Positions 42,837-52,177 of a stretch of DNA of 64,000 nt are shown one piece after another (positions within the stretch are counted from its first letter, which is position 1; every line of letters starts with the position of its first letter). Location: the NCBI GenBank assembly GCA_021805805.1, contig JAJZEB010000002.1:1-64000 (forward strand), in the 5' to 3' direction. A program made the position numbers and the translations under genes. The notes beneath the pieces were generated by a model. The model did not search any database. It was not told the DNA's origin and saw only the letters and a program-made list of their open reading frames with translations. This DNA comes from Pseudomonadota bacterium. GTDB taxonomy: Bacteria > Pseudomonadota > Gammaproteobacteria > Burkholderiales > Burkholderiaceae_C.

Positions 42837-43603
42837 ACGACGACGAGCTGCTGCGCTACTCGCGCCACATCCTGCTCGACGCCATCGGCATCGAAGGCCA
42901 GCAGCGCATCGTCGATGCACGCGCGCTCATCGTCGGCGCCGGCGGGCTGGGCTCGCCGGTGGCGCTGTACCTGGCCGGCGCCGGAGTCGGCCACATCACC
43001 CTGATCGACGACGACACCGTCGACCTGACCAACCTGCAGCGCCAGATCGCGCACACCGAGGCGCGCGTGGGTCAGCCGAAAGTCGAATCGGCGCGGGCCG
43101 CGATGCTGGCGCTGAACCCACGGCTGCGGGTCGACGCCATCGCGCGCCGCGCCGACGACGCACTGCTCGACGCCGCGCTCGCGCGTTGCGACGTGGCGCT
43201 GGACTGCAGCGACAATTTCGCCACCCGCCAGGCGCTGAACCGCGCCTGCGTCGCGCACCACGTGCCGCTGGTCAGCGGCGCTGCGATCCGCGGCGATGGT
43301 CAGGTCGCGGTGTTCGACAGCCGGCCACGCGCAGATGGCAGCCGCGGGCCCTGCTACGCCTGCCTGTTCCCGCCGCACGCGGCGGTCGAAGAGGTGCGCT
43401 GCGCGCTGATGGGCGTGCTCGCGCCGCTGGTCGGGATCGTCGGCAGCATGCAGGCAGCCGAAGCGCTGAAGCTGCTCGCCGGCGCCGGGCGCAGTCTGGC
43501 CGGCCGTCTGCTGCTGATCGACGCCTTCGACATGGAACTGCGCACCATCACGCTGGCGCGCGACCCGGCGTGCCCGGTCTGCGGCGTGCCGGCGGCGGCC
43601 TGA
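42833..43603 (+). CDS. moeB: ThiF/MoeB/HesA-family adenylyltransferase
   Basis: An E1-like enzyme that adenylates the C-terminal Gly of a ubiquitin-like sulphur carrier (MoaD or ThiS). The 256-residue protein has the ATP-binding GAGGLGSP (35-42), the DDTVDLTNLQRQ and DCSDNF blocks, and zinc cysteines in CYACLFPP and CPVCG. No rhodanese domain is fused. Whether it serves molybdopterin or thiamine synthesis cannot be told here, since neither carrier is adjacent. GTG 42833 is coupled to ctpA, a pairing conserved in Betaproteobacteria. Confidence 0.88.
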   Translation: MNDDELLRYSRHILLDAIGIEGQQRIVDARALIVGAGGLGSPVALYLAGAGVGHITLIDDDTVDLTNLQRQIAHTEARVGQPKVESARAAMLALNPRLRVDAIARRADDALLDAALARCDVALDCSDNFATRQALNRACVAHHVPLVSGAAIRGDGQVAVFDSRPRADGSRGPCYACLFPPHAAVEEVRCALMGVLAPLVGIVGSMQAAEALKLLAGAGRSLAGRLLLIDAFDMELRTITLARDPACPVCGVPAAA

Positions 43604-43617
43604 GGCCGGCGCGCCGG

Positions 43618-44394
43618 TCAGACCTCGCGCGTCATGCGCCCGGCGATCCAGGTCACCAGGCGCCGCGGCGCCCAGCGCCCGGCGCGCACCATCATCCGGT
43701 TGCCCCAGCCGGCGATCACCACCCGCCTGCCGCGCAGCATGCCGGCGACTCCGGCGCGCGCCACGCCGCGCGCGTCGGCCAGACCACCGCGCAGCATCGC
43801 GGCGCGCTCGGCCGCGGCACGCGCGACGAAGCCGGTGCGCGTCGGCCCCGGACACAGCGCGGTGACCGTGACCCCGCGGCGGCGCAACTCGGCATCGAGC
43901 GCTTCGCTCAGCGACAACACATACGCCTTGCTGGCGAAATACGCCGCCATGCCGGGACCGGGCTGGAACGCCGCGGTGCTGGCCACGTTGAGGATCCGCG
44001 CCCGCCCGAGCCCCAGCATGCCCGGGAGCAGCTGGCGGGTCAGCCGGGTCAGCGCCACCATGTTGAGTTCGAGCATGGCCTGCACGCGATCGGCGTCGGC
44101 CTCGGCGAACGGACCGTAGACGCCGATTCCGGCGTTGTTGACCAGCACTTCGGGGACCACGCTGGCTTCGTGCAGCGCGCGCGCCAGCGCGTCGGCGCCG
44201 CCGGGCGCGCCCAGATCGAGCGCGCAGACCACGCAGCGCACCTCGTGCGCGGCACGCAGATCGGCGGCCAGCGCCTCGAGCGCGTCGCGGCTGCGCGCGC
44301 TCAATGCCAGCGCGTAGCCGCGGCGCGCGAGTTCGCGCGCGATTTCCAGGCCGATTCCGCCCGACGCTCCGGTGACCACTGCCCAACGGTCCAT
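43618..44394 (-). CDS. Short-chain dehydrogenase/reductase
   Basis: A classical NAD(P)-dependent SDR of 258 residues. It has the cofactor loop TGASGGIG (8-15), NNAGIG (86-91) and the catalytic triad Ser139, Tyr152 and Lys156 (YFASK). The C-terminus contains GRRVVIAGWGNRMM and an Arg-rich end, as in the DltE/YqjQ-like group that works on lipids or unknown ketones. AAGGGG lies about 7 bases before ATG 44394. It lies 17 bases after the LysR gene on the same strand and may be part of its transcript. The substrate is not identifiable. Confidence 0.87.
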   Translation of the reverse strand: MDRWAVVTGASGGIGLEIARELARRGYALALSARSRDALEALAADLRAAHEVRCVVCALDLGAPGGADALARALHEASVVPEVLVNNAGIGVYGPFAEADADRVQAMLELNMVALTRLTRQLLPGMLGLGRARILNVASTAAFQPGPGMAAYFASKAYVLSLSEALDAELRRRGVTVTALCPGPTRTGFVARAAAERAAMLRGGLADARGVARAGVAGMLRGRRVVIAGWGNRMMVRAGRWAPRRLVTWIAGRMTREV

Positions 44395-44411
44395 CGTTTC
44401 CCCTTTCACGG

Positions 44412-45368
44412 TCAGGATAGCAAGCTCGCAGTGAATCCGTCGGCAAACTGTTCGCGCAGGTGCTCGATCAACAGGTGCACGGCGCGCGGAGTTCCGGGAG
44501 TCCACGGCCGGATGGCGTAGACGGCGTCGCCGAAGAATCCGACCGGGTTCCACTCGGGCAGCAGCCTGCGCAGCGCGGCGTGCGCGCTGCGCCCGGAGAC
44601 GCTGAAGTCGGGCAGCAGCGCGATGCCCAGGCCGCCGAGCACGGCCTCGCGCAGCACCTCGCTGGTGTTCGCACGCAGCGCGCCGCGCACCGTCACACGC
44701 ACGCGCTGCGCCTCGGCGCCTGCGCACGCGCGCTCGAAATGCCACACCGCGGCGCCGGCGCGCAGGTACGCCAGGCAGTCGTGCGCGGCCAGCTCCTGCG
44801 GTGCGCGCGGAACTCCGCGGCGCCGCAGATAGGCGGCCGATGCGACGAGCAGCGCGCGGCTGGCGCACAGCTTCCACGCCACGTGGCTTTCGGGCGGCGC
44901 GGCGACATGCCGCACCGCCAGATCGAAACCCTCGTGCGCCAGGTTGACCAGCCGGTCCGACAGCTCGAGTTCGACGCGGATCTCCGGGTAACGCCGCAGG
45001 AAGCCGACCAGCGCCGGTGCGAGGTGCTGGCGGCCCAGCGCCACCGGCGCGCTGACGCGCACCAGCCCGCGAGGCGCTCCGGCCATGTCGTGCAGCGCGG
45101 CCACGCTGTGCGCGATCTGCGCGAACGCCGCCGAGGTGTCGTCGACCAGCTGCTGCCCGGCCTCGGTCAGCCGCAGCGCCCGTGTGGTGCGGCGCACCAA
45201 AGGCAGCCCGATGCGCCGCTCCAGCGCGGCGAGCTGCTGGCTGACCGCGGCCTTCGACACCCCCAGGCGCTGCGCAGCAGCGCTGAGACTGCCTGCGGCA
45301 GCGATCGCGCCGAGCCAGTGCACCTGCTGCCACAGCAGGTCGTCGCGGGGAGGAAGGTCGGCGTGCAT
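44412..45368 (-). CDS. LysR-family regulator, probably of the mmsA-GMC operon
   Basis: A 318-residue LysR-type regulator. It has an N-terminal winged helix-turn-helix (about 12-72, GSLSAAAQRLGVSKAAVSQQL) and a substrate-binding domain (about 100-310). It is divergent from mmsA and a GMC dehydrogenase gene; in Cupriavidus and Pseudomonas a LysR regulator in this position responds to 3-hydroxypropionate. ATG 45368 is taken; a start at 45407 would add 13 residues. Inverted repeats in the gap are candidate operators. Confidence 0.85.
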   Translation of the reverse strand: MHADLPPRDDLLWQQVHWLGAIAAAGSLSAAAQRLGVSKAAVSQQLAALERRIGLPLVRRTTRALRLTEAGQQLVDDTSAAFAQIAHSVAALHDMAGAPRGLVRVSAPVALGRQHLAPALVGFLRRYPEIRVELELSDRLVNLAHEGFDLAVRHVAAPPESHVAWKLCASRALLVASAAYLRRRGVPRAPQELAAHDCLAYLRAGAAVWHFERACAGAEAQRVRVTVRGALRANTSEVLREAVLGGLGIALLPDFSVSGRSAHAALRRLLPEWNPVGFFGDAVYAIRPWTPGTPRAVHLLIEHLREQFADGFTASLLS

Positions 45369-45401
45369 CGCGCTTTCGCAGGGCTTGGTCAGTTCCCGAT
45401 T

Positions 45402-45452
45402 GTTCATAAAACTGAACGATGTTGCCAGCCATGCGCGCTGTTCAGCGAACAG
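45402..45452. promoter_or_regulatory. Two inverted repeats in the LysR-mmsA intergenic region
   Basis: GTTCA-N6-TGAAC (45402-45406 with 45413-45417) and CTGTTC-AGC-GAACAG (45438-45452) share the GTTC/GAAC core and are about 36 bases apart. They lie between the divergent start codons, as expected for a LysR recognition site and activation site. No -35/-10 pair for mmsA is clear. Confidence 0.55.
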
Positions 45453-45502
45453 ATCCAAGCCTAGACTCGTCGAATCACGCGATTTTCCGCAGGAGTTCCC
45501 GA

Positions 45503-47017
45503 ATGAATGCCGCAGCCATCCCGAGCACCACGGTCGGCCACCACATCGGCGGCCGCGCCACCGCCGGCCACGGCACCCGCCGCCAGCCGGTCTACAACCC
45601 GGCCACCGGCGAGGTCGCGCGCGAGGTGCTGCTGGCCGACGCGGCCGATGTCGACGCCGCGGTGGCCGCCGCGGCTGCCGCGTTCCCGGCCTGGGCGCAG
45701 ACGGCGCCGCTGCGCCGGGCGCGCGTGATGTTCCGCTTCCTGGAGCTGATGAACCGCCACCGCGACGACCTGGCGAGGCTGATCACCGCCGAGCACGGCA
45801 AGGTGTTCAGCGACGCGCAGGGCGAGGTCACGCGCGGCATCGAGATCGTCGAGTTCGCCTGCGGCATCCCGCAACTGCTCAAGGGCGACTACACCGAGCA
45901 GGTCTCCACCGGAATCGACAACTGGACCATGCGCCAGCCGCTGGGGGTCGTGGCCGGGGTGACGCCGTTCAACTTCCCGTGCATGGTGCCGTGCTGGATG
46001 TTCCCGGTGGCGATCGCCGCCGGCAACACCTTCGTGCTCAAGCCCAGCCCGCTGGATCCGTCGGCCAGCCTGCTGATGGCCGAACTGCTGCGCGAGGCCG
46101 GGCTGCCCGACGGCGTGTTCAACGTCGTGCAGGGAGACAAGGACGCGGTCGACGCGCTGCTCGTCCACCCGGAAGTCAAGGCCGTCAGCTTCGTCGGCTC
46201 CACGCCGGTGGCGCACCACATCGCGCAGGAAGCGGCTCGCCACGGCAAGCGGGTGCAGGCGCTGGGCGGGGCGAAGAACCACATGGTGGTGATGCCCGAC
46301 GCCGACCTGGAGCAGGCGGTCGACGCGCTGATCGGCAGCGCCTTCGGCTCGGCCGGCGAGCGCTGCATGGCGATTTCGGTCGCCGTGCTGGTCGGCGACG
46401 TCGCCGAGCAGCTGATGCCGCGGCTGGTCGAGCGCACCCGCGCGCTGAAGGTCGCCGACGGCCTGCAGGCCGACGCCGAAATGGGCCCGATCGTCACCGC
46501 CGCGGCGCGCGCGCGCATCGCCGGCTACATCGACGCCGGGGTGCGCGAAGGCGCCCAGCTGCTGGTCGACGGCCGCGACCTGCGCGTGCCGGGCCGCGAC
46601 GGCGGCTTCTGGCTCGGCGGCAGCCTGTTCGACCACGTGCGCGCCGACATGAGCATCTACCGCGACGAAATCTTCGGCCCGGTGCTCGGCTGCGTGCGCG
46701 TGCCCGACTTCGCCGCCGCGCTGCAGCTGGTCAACGACCACGCCTACGGCAACGGCACCGCCTGCTTCACCCGCGACGGCCATGTCGCGCGCGAGTTCGC
46801 GCGCCGCGTGCAGGCCGGCATGGTCGGCATCAACGTGCCGATCCCGGTGCCGATGGCCTGGCACGGCTTCGGCGGCTGGAAGGCCAGCCTGTTCGGCGAC
46901 ATGCACGCCTACGGCACCGAGGGGGTGCGCTTCTACACGCGGCAGAAGAGCGTGATGCAGCGCTGGCCCGAGAGCACGCCCAAGGGGGCCGAGTTCGCCA
47001 TGCCGACGGCGAAGTGA
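45503..47017 (+). CDS. mmsA: CoA-acylating methylmalonate/malonate-semialdehyde dehydrogenase
   Basis: MmsA oxidises methylmalonate or malonate semialdehyde to propionyl-CoA or acetyl-CoA with loss of CO2, using NAD and CoA. The 504-residue aldehyde dehydrogenase has the family-specific [20 protein letters not shown] (about 154) and the nucleophile Cys288 ([10 protein letters not shown]), followed by [21 protein letters not shown] near the end. ATG 45503 has AGGAG 7 bases upstream. The GMC dehydrogenase gene starts 2 bases after its stop, so the pair acts in sequence: alcohol to semialdehyde to acyl-CoA. Confidence 0.92.
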   Translation: MNAAAIPSTTVGHHIGGRATAGHGTRRQPVYNPATGEVAREVLLADAADVDAAVAAAAAAFPAWAQTAPLRRARVMFRFLELMNRHRDDLARLITAEHGKVFSDAQGEVTRGIEIVEFACGIPQLLKGDYTEQVSTGIDNWTMRQPLGVVAGVTPFNFPCMVPCWMFPVAIAAGNTFVLKPSPLDPSASLLMAELLREAGLPDGVFNVVQGDKDAVDALLVHPEVKAVSFVGSTPVAHHIAQEAARHGKRVQALGGAKNHMVVMPDADLEQAVDALIGSAFGSAGERCMAISVAVLVGDVAEQLMPRLVERTRALKVADGLQADAEMGPIVTAAARARIAGYIDAGVREGAQLLVDGRDLRVPGRDGGFWLGGSLFDHVRADMSIYRDEIFGPVLGCVRVPDFAAALQLVNDHAYGNGTACFTRDGHVAREFARRVQAGMVGINVPIPVPMAWHGFGGWKASLFGDMHAYGTEGVRFYTRQKSVMQRWPESTPKGAEFAMPTAK

Positions 47018-47019
47018 CC

Positions 47020-48684
47020 ATGACCACCGAGCAGCCGGAGTTCGACACCATCATCGTCGGCGCCGGCACCGCCGGCAGCCTGCTGGCCAACCGCCTCAGC
47101 GCCGACCCGACGCGCCGGGTGCTGCTGCTCGAGGCCGGCGGGCGCGACGACTACCACTGGATCCACATCCCGGTCGGCTACCTGTACTGCATCGGCAATC
47201 CGCGCACCGACTGGATGTTCCAGACCGAGCCCGATCCCGGGCTCAACGGCCGTACCCTGCGCTACCCGCGCGGCAAGGTGCTGGGCGGCTGCAGCAGCAT
47301 CAACGGCATGATCTACATGCGCGGCCAGGCGCGCGACTACGAGGCCTGGGCCGACGCCACCGGCGACGACGCCTGGCGCTGGGACGCCTGCCTGGCCGAC
47401 TTCAAGGCGCACGAGAACCACTGGCGCGGCGACCACGGCGCCGACGCGGCGTTCGCCGCGCTGCACGGCCACGGCGGCGAGTGGCGCATCGAGCGCCAGC
47501 GGCTGCGCTGGGACATCCTCGACGCCTTCGCGCAGGCCGCGCAGCAGGCCGGCATCGCCGCCACCGACGACTTCAACCGCGGCAGCAACGAGGGCGTGAG
47601 CTATTTCGAGGTCAACCAGCGCCGCGGCTGGCGCTGGAACACGGCCAAGGCCTTCCTGCGCCCGGTGCTGGGGCGGCCGAATCTGACGCTGTGGACCGGC
47701 GCGCAGGTGGCGCGGCTGCTGTTCGACAGCGACGCCGACGGCGCGCAGCGCTGCAGCGGCGTCGAACTGCTGAAGGACGGCGCGCTGCTGCGCGTGGCCG
47801 CGGCGCGCGAGGTGGTGCTGGCCGCCGGCGCGATCGGCTCGCCGCAGATCCTGCAGCTGTCCGGAGTCGGGCCGCACGCGCTGCTGCAGCGCCACGGAAT
47901 CGCCACCCGCGTCGATCTGGCCGGTGTCGGCGCCAACCTGCAGGACCACCTGCAGATCCGCGCCGTGTTCCAGGTCCGCGGCACGCGCACCCTGAACACC
48001 CTGGCCGCCAGCACCTGGGGCAAGGCGCGCATCGGGCTGCAATACGCCCTCAACCGCAGCGGGCCGATGAGCATGGCGCCGAGCCAGCTCGGCGTGTTCA
48101 CCCGCAGCAGCCCGGCCTACGCGCACCCCAACGTGCAGTTCCATGTCCAGCCGCTGAGCCTGGACGCCTTCGGCGAGCCGCTGCACCGCTTCGACGCCTT
48201 CACCGCCAGTGTCTGCAACCTGAACCCGGGCAGCCGAGGCAGCGTGACGCTGCGCAGCGCGGACTTCCGCGCCGCGCCGGCGATCGCGCCGAACTATCTG
48301 GCCACCGACGAAGACCGCCAGGTCGCCGCCGACAGCCTGCGGCTGGCGCGGCACATCGTGCAGCAGCCGGCGCTGGCGAGCTTCGCGCCGCAGGAGGTCA
48401 AGCCCGGCGCGCAGTGGACCAGCGACGCCGACCTGGCGCGACTGGCCGGCGACATCGCCACCACCATCTTCCACCCTGCCGGAACCACCGCGATGGGCCG
48501 CGCCGACGATCCGCGCGCCGTGGTCGACAGCCACCTGCGCGTGCTCGACGGCCGCGGCGGCTGCCTGCGCGGGCTGCGCGTGGTCGACGCCGGCGTGATG
48601 CCGACCATCCCCAGCGGCAACATCAACAGCCCGACGCTGATGATCGCGGAAAAAGCCGCGCGCTGGATCGCTGCCGGCACTTGA
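47020..48684 (+). CDS. hpdH: GMC-family FAD-dependent dehydrogenase (probable 3-hydroxypropionate dehydrogenase)
   Basis: A 554-residue glucose-methanol-choline oxidoreductase. It has the FAD loop VGAGTAGS (about 13-20), GMC signature 1 GKVLGGCSSINGMIYMRGQ (about 86-104), signature 2 GAIGSPQILQLSGVG (about 270-284) and the C-terminal HPAGTTAMG and VVDAGVMPTIPSGNINSPTLM with the catalytic His region. It resembles choline dehydrogenase, but no betaine gene is near. The mmsA pairing and divergent LysR match the hpdH loci for 3-hydroxypropionate use in Cupriavidus and Pseudomonas; the substrate is thus inferred from context. Confidence 0.8.
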   Translation: MTTEQPEFDTIIVGAGTAGSLLANRLSADPTRRVLLLEAGGRDDYHWIHIPVGYLYCIGNPRTDWMFQTEPDPGLNGRTLRYPRGKVLGGCSSINGMIYMRGQARDYEAWADATGDDAWRWDACLADFKAHENHWRGDHGADAAFAALHGHGGEWRIERQRLRWDILDAFAQAAQQAGIAATDDFNRGSNEGVSYFEVNQRRGWRWNTAKAFLRPVLGRPNLTLWTGAQVARLLFDSDADGAQRCSGVELLKDGALLRVAAAREVVLAAGAIGSPQILQLSGVGPHALLQRHGIATRVDLAGVGANLQDHLQIRAVFQVRGTRTLNTLAASTWGKARIGLQYALNRSGPMSMAPSQLGVFTRSSPAYAHPNVQFHVQPLSLDAFGEPLHRFDAFTASVCNLNPGSRGSVTLRSADFRAAPAIAPNYLATDEDRQVAADSLRLARHIVQQPALASFAPQEVKPGAQWTSDADLARLAGDIATTIFHPAGTTAMGRADDPRAVVDSHLRVLDGRGGCLRGLRVVDAGVMPTIPSGNINSPTLMIAEKAARWIAAGT

Positions 48685-48770
48685 GCCAGCGCAGCGCAGC
48701 GCACGCATGGCACGCGCGGCGCCGTGCCGTGCCGCTAGACTGCCGGGAGCCTCGCTCAGCTTCCCGACCG

Positions 48771-49706
48771 ATGTTCCAGCCCCTCGACGACACCGAAAAC
48801 CCGCAGCACACCCCCGCCGAACGATCCGCGGCGGCGCGACGCAGCACCTGGGTCAGCGTCGCCGTCAACCTGGGGCTGAGCATCACCCAGGTCGTGGTCG
48901 GCGTGCTGGCGCGCTCGCAGGGCCTGATCGCCGACGGCATCCATTCGCTGTCCGACCTGGTCGCCGATTTCATCGTGCTGCTGGCCAGCCGCCACGCCGC
49001 CAAGGACGCCGACGCCGACCATCCGTACGGCCACCAGCGCTTCGAGACCGGGGCCTCGCTGGCGCTGGGCGTGCTGCTGCTGGCGGTCGGCGCCGGAATG
49101 CTGGTGGCGGCGCTGCGCAAGCTCGAGGACCCGGCCTCGATCCCGCACGTCCATGTCGTCGCGCTGTGGGTCGCCGCAGCCGCGCTGCTGGCCAAGGAAG
49201 GGCTGTTCCGCTACATGCTGGCGGTGGCCAAGCGGGTCAAGTCGAGCATGCTGGTGGCCAACGCCTGGCACGCCCGCTCCGATGCGGCGTCGTCGCTGGT
49301 GGTCGGCGTCGGCGTCGTCGGCAACCTGCTCGGCTGGCCGCTGCTGGATCCGATCGCGGCGCTGATCGTCGGTGCCATGGTGGCGAAAATGGGCTGGGAG
49401 TTCGGTTGGGACGCGCTGCACGACCTGATGGACCGCGCAGTCGACGACGCCGAGGTGGAGTCGATCCGCACGACCCTGGCGGCCACGCCCGGCGCGCGCG
49501 GCGTGCACGACGTGCGCACGCGCAAAATGGGCGACATGATCGTCGTCGACGCCCACCTCGAAGTCGATGCGGGCCTGAGCGTCGAGGCCGGCCACGACAT
49601 CGCGGTCGTGGCGCGCACGCAGGTCATGCAGCGCCACCGAGTGCTCGACGTGATGATCCACGTCGACCCGTGGCGCCGCCCCGACCTCGACCACGCCGCG
49701 CGCTGA
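48771..49706 (+). CDS. Cation diffusion facilitator family transporter
   Basis: A 311-residue inner-membrane metal/proton antiporter. It has six predicted helices (about 28-225) and a cytoplasmic C-terminal domain (about 230-311). The metal-site residues are H58/D62 in ADGIHSLSDLVAD (helix 2) and the His/Asp pair of WHARSDAASS (helix 5), the His-containing set typical of zinc or zinc/cobalt carriers rather than the all-Asp iron/manganese type. A DADADHPYGHQRFE loop follows helix 2. It stands alone between the GMC gene and the converging mutarotase gene. Confidence 0.9.
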   Translation: MFQPLDDTENPQHTPAERSAAARRSTWVSVAVNLGLSITQVVVGVLARSQGLIADGIHSLSDLVADFIVLLASRHAAKDADADHPYGHQRFETGASLALGVLLLAVGAGMLVAALRKLEDPASIPHVHVVALWVAAAALLAKEGLFRYMLAVAKRVKSSMLVANAWHARSDAASSLVVGVGVVGNLLGWPLLDPIAALIVGAMVAKMGWEFGWDALHDLMDRAVDDAEVESIRTTLAATPGARGVHDVRTRKMGDMIVVDAHLEVDAGLSVEAGHDIAVVARTQVMQRHRVLDVMIHVDPWRRPDLDHAAR

Positions 49707-49713
49707 CGCGCGG

Positions 49714-50616
49714 CTACAGCGCCTGCGCGGCGTAGCGCACGCGCAGGGTGTGCAGGTCGCCAGGCTGCAGCTCGACGGTGTTGTCGGCAGCATTCGCAGA
49801 CTCCACGCACAGCATCCGCCGCCAGCCGTCGTCGCCCAGATCGCCCATCGCCTGCGCGCGCTGCTGCCACGGGTTCCACACCACGGTGCTGCGCGACCCG
49901 CTTTTGTCGATGACGATGCGCCGCAGCAGCTGCGGGTCGACGATCGTGCAGCTGGTCTCGGTGTCGACGTAGATACGGTCGGTCTCGGCCGTGAAGCGCA
50001 CCGGCCCTTGTTGCTGCGCCGCGGCGAAACCCTGCGTCTTGTCGAGGTAGCGACAGCCGTCGAGGCCGAGCACCTCGACCTCGGCGATGTCGCCGACCGT
50101 GAAATACGCGTGCAGCGCCTCGCCGATGCGCACCGCGGCATCGCCGGCGTTCAGCGTGGTCAGCTCCAGCACCAGCGCGTCGCCGACCTCGATGTACAGC
50201 TCCAGCGGGGTGTCGTGCGGCCACATCAGCCGGGTTGCGTCGTCGGCGCAAAGCCGCAGCGTCAACTGCGCGACGCCGTCGGCCACGCCGCTGTCGACCA
50301 CTTCCCACGGCACCGTGCGCGCGAAACCGTGCGCCGGCAACGCGCCGTCTGCCGGGTGCGCGCCGAACCACGGCCAGCACACCGGCACGCCGCCGCGGAT
50401 CGAGCGCCCGCGCGCATGCCGTGCCTGCGGCGACAGCCACAGCAGCGGATGCGCCTGGGCGCGCGGCTGGAAGCGGGTCAGGTGCGCGCCTTGCAGGCAC
50501 AGGCTGGCGCTGCCGTCGGCGCCGTCGAGGTCGATCCACGGCAGCCCGCCAGGGCCCGTACGGAACGCGACATGGCCGTCGATCGCGAAGGCCTGCAGGG
50601 AATCGAGGGATTGCAT
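49714..50616 (-). CDS. D-hexose-6-phosphate mutarotase (aldose 1-epimerase family)
   Basis: A 300-residue beta-sandwich protein of the YeaD-like group, which interconverts anomers of glucose 6-phosphate. Recognisable blocks are GAHLTRFQP, LLWLSPQA, RGGVPVCWPWFG (about 84-95), PAHGFART with an active-site His (about 104-111), and EALHAYFTVGD (about 170-180). ATG 50616 is preceded by GGGAG at about 11 bases. It converges on the cation transporter gene with a 7-base gap and lies 31 bases downstream of the MFS gene, possibly in one message. Confidence 0.88.
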   Translation of the reverse strand: MQSLDSLQAFAIDGHVAFRTGPGGLPWIDLDGADGSASLCLQGAHLTRFQPRAQAHPLLWLSPQARHARGRSIRGGVPVCWPWFGAHPADGALPAHGFARTVPWEVVDSGVADGVAQLTLRLCADDATRLMWPHDTPLELYIEVGDALVLELTTLNAGDAAVRIGEALHAYFTVGDIAEVEVLGLDGCRYLDKTQGFAAAQQQGPVRFTAETDRIYVDTETSCTIVDPQLLRRIVIDKSGSRSTVVWNPWQQRAQAMGDLGDDGWRRMLCVESANAADNTVELQPGDLHTLRVRYAAQAL

Positions 50617-50647
50617 CGGATCGGAACTCCCGGAAAGTGGCAATGGG

Positions 50648-52084
50648 TCACAGGTCGACGCGCGGCACCCGGGTCGACACCCAGGCGGCCAGCAGCGTCA
50701 GCGCGCCGGCGGCGCCGAACGCGAGATGGAAGGCGTGGGTGACGCGGCCGACCGCGGCCGCGTCGCCGCCATGCAGCGCGGCCTGCAGGTCGGCAGTGGA
50801 GACCAGGCCGAAGACCAGCGCACCGAACACCGCGGTACCCAGCGAGGCGCCGCTCGAGCGCGCCAGCGACACCGTCGCCGCGGCCGCGCCGAGGCGGCTG
50901 GGCCCGGCCACTGCCTGCACCAGCAACTGCGAAGTCGGCATGACGCTGCCGAAGCCCAGCCCGGCGATCAGCCCTAGGCTGGCGACCAGCCAGGTGCCGG
51001 CCGGCGCCCAGCCCAGCGTCAGCAGCGCGACCGCGGCCAGGCTCAGGCCATAGCGCGGCGGCTGGTCGGGCCGTCCGCTGCGCGCCACCAGCCGCCCGGT
51101 GGCGTTGGCGCCGACCACCAGGCCGACGGTCAGCGGCAGCAGCAGCAGGCCGGCGTGCGCCGCACTGCCGTGGCGGCCGAGCTGCAGGTACACCGGCAGG
51201 AAGAACACCAGCGCGAACATCGCCGCGGCGAACAGCACCACGGTGGCGCCGCACCAGGCCACCGCCGGCAGGCGCAGCAGCTCCAGCGGCAGGAACGGGT
51301 GCTGCAGCGCGCGCTCGCGGCGCAACAGCACGGCGCCGAGCACCAGCGCGACGGCGACCATCGCCAGGCTGGTCGTCGACGTCCAGCCGAAGCGGTGCCC
51401 GGCCAGCGTCAGCCACAGCAGGCTCAGCGCCGCGGTCAGCGCGAACAGCACCACCCCGGGCGCGTCGTGCCCGTGCGCGGCCGCCGCGTCGGCCGCGTCG
51501 CCGCGCGGCAGGGTGCGCACCCGCCAGGCCGCCAGCGCCGCCAGCGGCAGATTGACGGCGAACAGCCAGCGCCAGCTCCAGCGGCTGACGACCAGGCCGC
51601 CGAGCACCGGCCCGACGACGCTGGCGAACACGAACACCATGCCGAACCAGGCCTGGAAGCGCGGCCGCTGCCGCGCCGGAACGATCTGCCCGATCAGCGC
51701 CTGGCTCATCACCATCAGCCCGCCGCCGCCCAGCCCCTGCAGCACCCGCGCCGCGATCAGCCACCACATGCCGCCGGCCGCGGTGCACGCCAGCGAACCC
51801 AGCGCGAACAGCGCCAGCGCGCCGACCAGGGTGTCGCGCCGGCCGTAGCGGTCGCCGAGGCGGCCGTACAGCGGCGCCATGATCGTCGATGCCAGCAGAT
51901 AGCCGACCGCGATCCACGCGCTGTCGTGCAGGTCGCCGAGGTCGCGCGCGATCGCCGGGGTCGCGGTGGCCAGCAGCGTCTGGTCGACCGCGGCCAGGAA
52001 CATCGGCAGCACCACGGCGCCGAACAGCCGCGCGAACACGCGCAGCGGGACCGGGGTCTCGGCAGGAGCGGACTGGGTTTGCAT
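50648..52084 (-). CDS. MFS multidrug/drug:H+ antiporter, DHA2 (EmrB/QacA) type
   Basis: A 478-residue inner-membrane exporter with 14 predicted helices. Motif A-like YGRLGDRYGRRDTL follows helix 2, the DQTLLATATPAIARDL segment (motif D1) is near residue 35, and motif C-like FASVVGPVLGGLVVSRWSWRWLF follows, all typical of the DHA2 family. The substrate is unknown. It lies upstream of the mutarotase gene and downstream of the mdt operon terminator; no adjacent regulator is seen. Confidence 0.88.
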   Translation of the reverse strand: MQTQSAPAETPVPLRVFARLFGAVVLPMFLAAVDQTLLATATPAIARDLGDLHDSAWIAVGYLLASTIMAPLYGRLGDRYGRRDTLVGALALFALGSLACTAAGGMWWLIAARVLQGLGGGGLMVMSQALIGQIVPARQRPRFQAWFGMVFVFASVVGPVLGGLVVSRWSWRWLFAVNLPLAALAAWRVRTLPRGDAADAAAAHGHDAPGVVLFALTAALSLLWLTLAGHRFGWTSTTSLAMVAVALVLGAVLLRRERALQHPFLPLELLRLPAVAWCGATVVLFAAAMFALVFFLPVYLQLGRHGSAAHAGLLLLPLTVGLVVGANATGRLVARSGRPDQPPRYGLSLAAVALLTLGWAPAGTWLVASLGLIAGLGFGSVMPTSQLLVQAVAGPSRLGAAAATVSLARSSGASLGTAVFGALVFGLVSTADLQAALHGGDAAAVGRVTHAFHLAFGAAGALTLLAAWVSTRVPRVDL

Positions 52085-52139
52085 CGTCGTGTTTCGGGTC
52101 GCGTGGCGCGCGTCAGAACCGCAGCGTAGATCGAAACGC

Positions 52140-52163
52140 CGCAGGCCGCCGTGGCGGCCTGCG
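52140..52163 (-). terminator. Terminator of the mdtABC-outer membrane factor operon
   Basis: An 11-pair perfect stem with a two-base loop (GCAGGCCGCC-GT-GGCGGCCTGC plus a closing C-G pair) lies 15 bases after the outer-membrane factor gene on the minus strand. A short T-run (GGCGTTTCG) follows. The stem is very stable, though the T-run is weak. Confidence 0.62.
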
Positions 52164-52177
52164 CGCAGTGCGGGACT

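Noticed and set aside
47020..48684. GMC dehydrogenase considered as choline dehydrogenase BetA
   Set aside because: No betaine aldehyde dehydrogenase, BetI or choline transporter is near. The mmsA partner is a CoA-acylating semialdehyde dehydrogenase, so a 3-hydroxy acid or alcohol substrate fits better.
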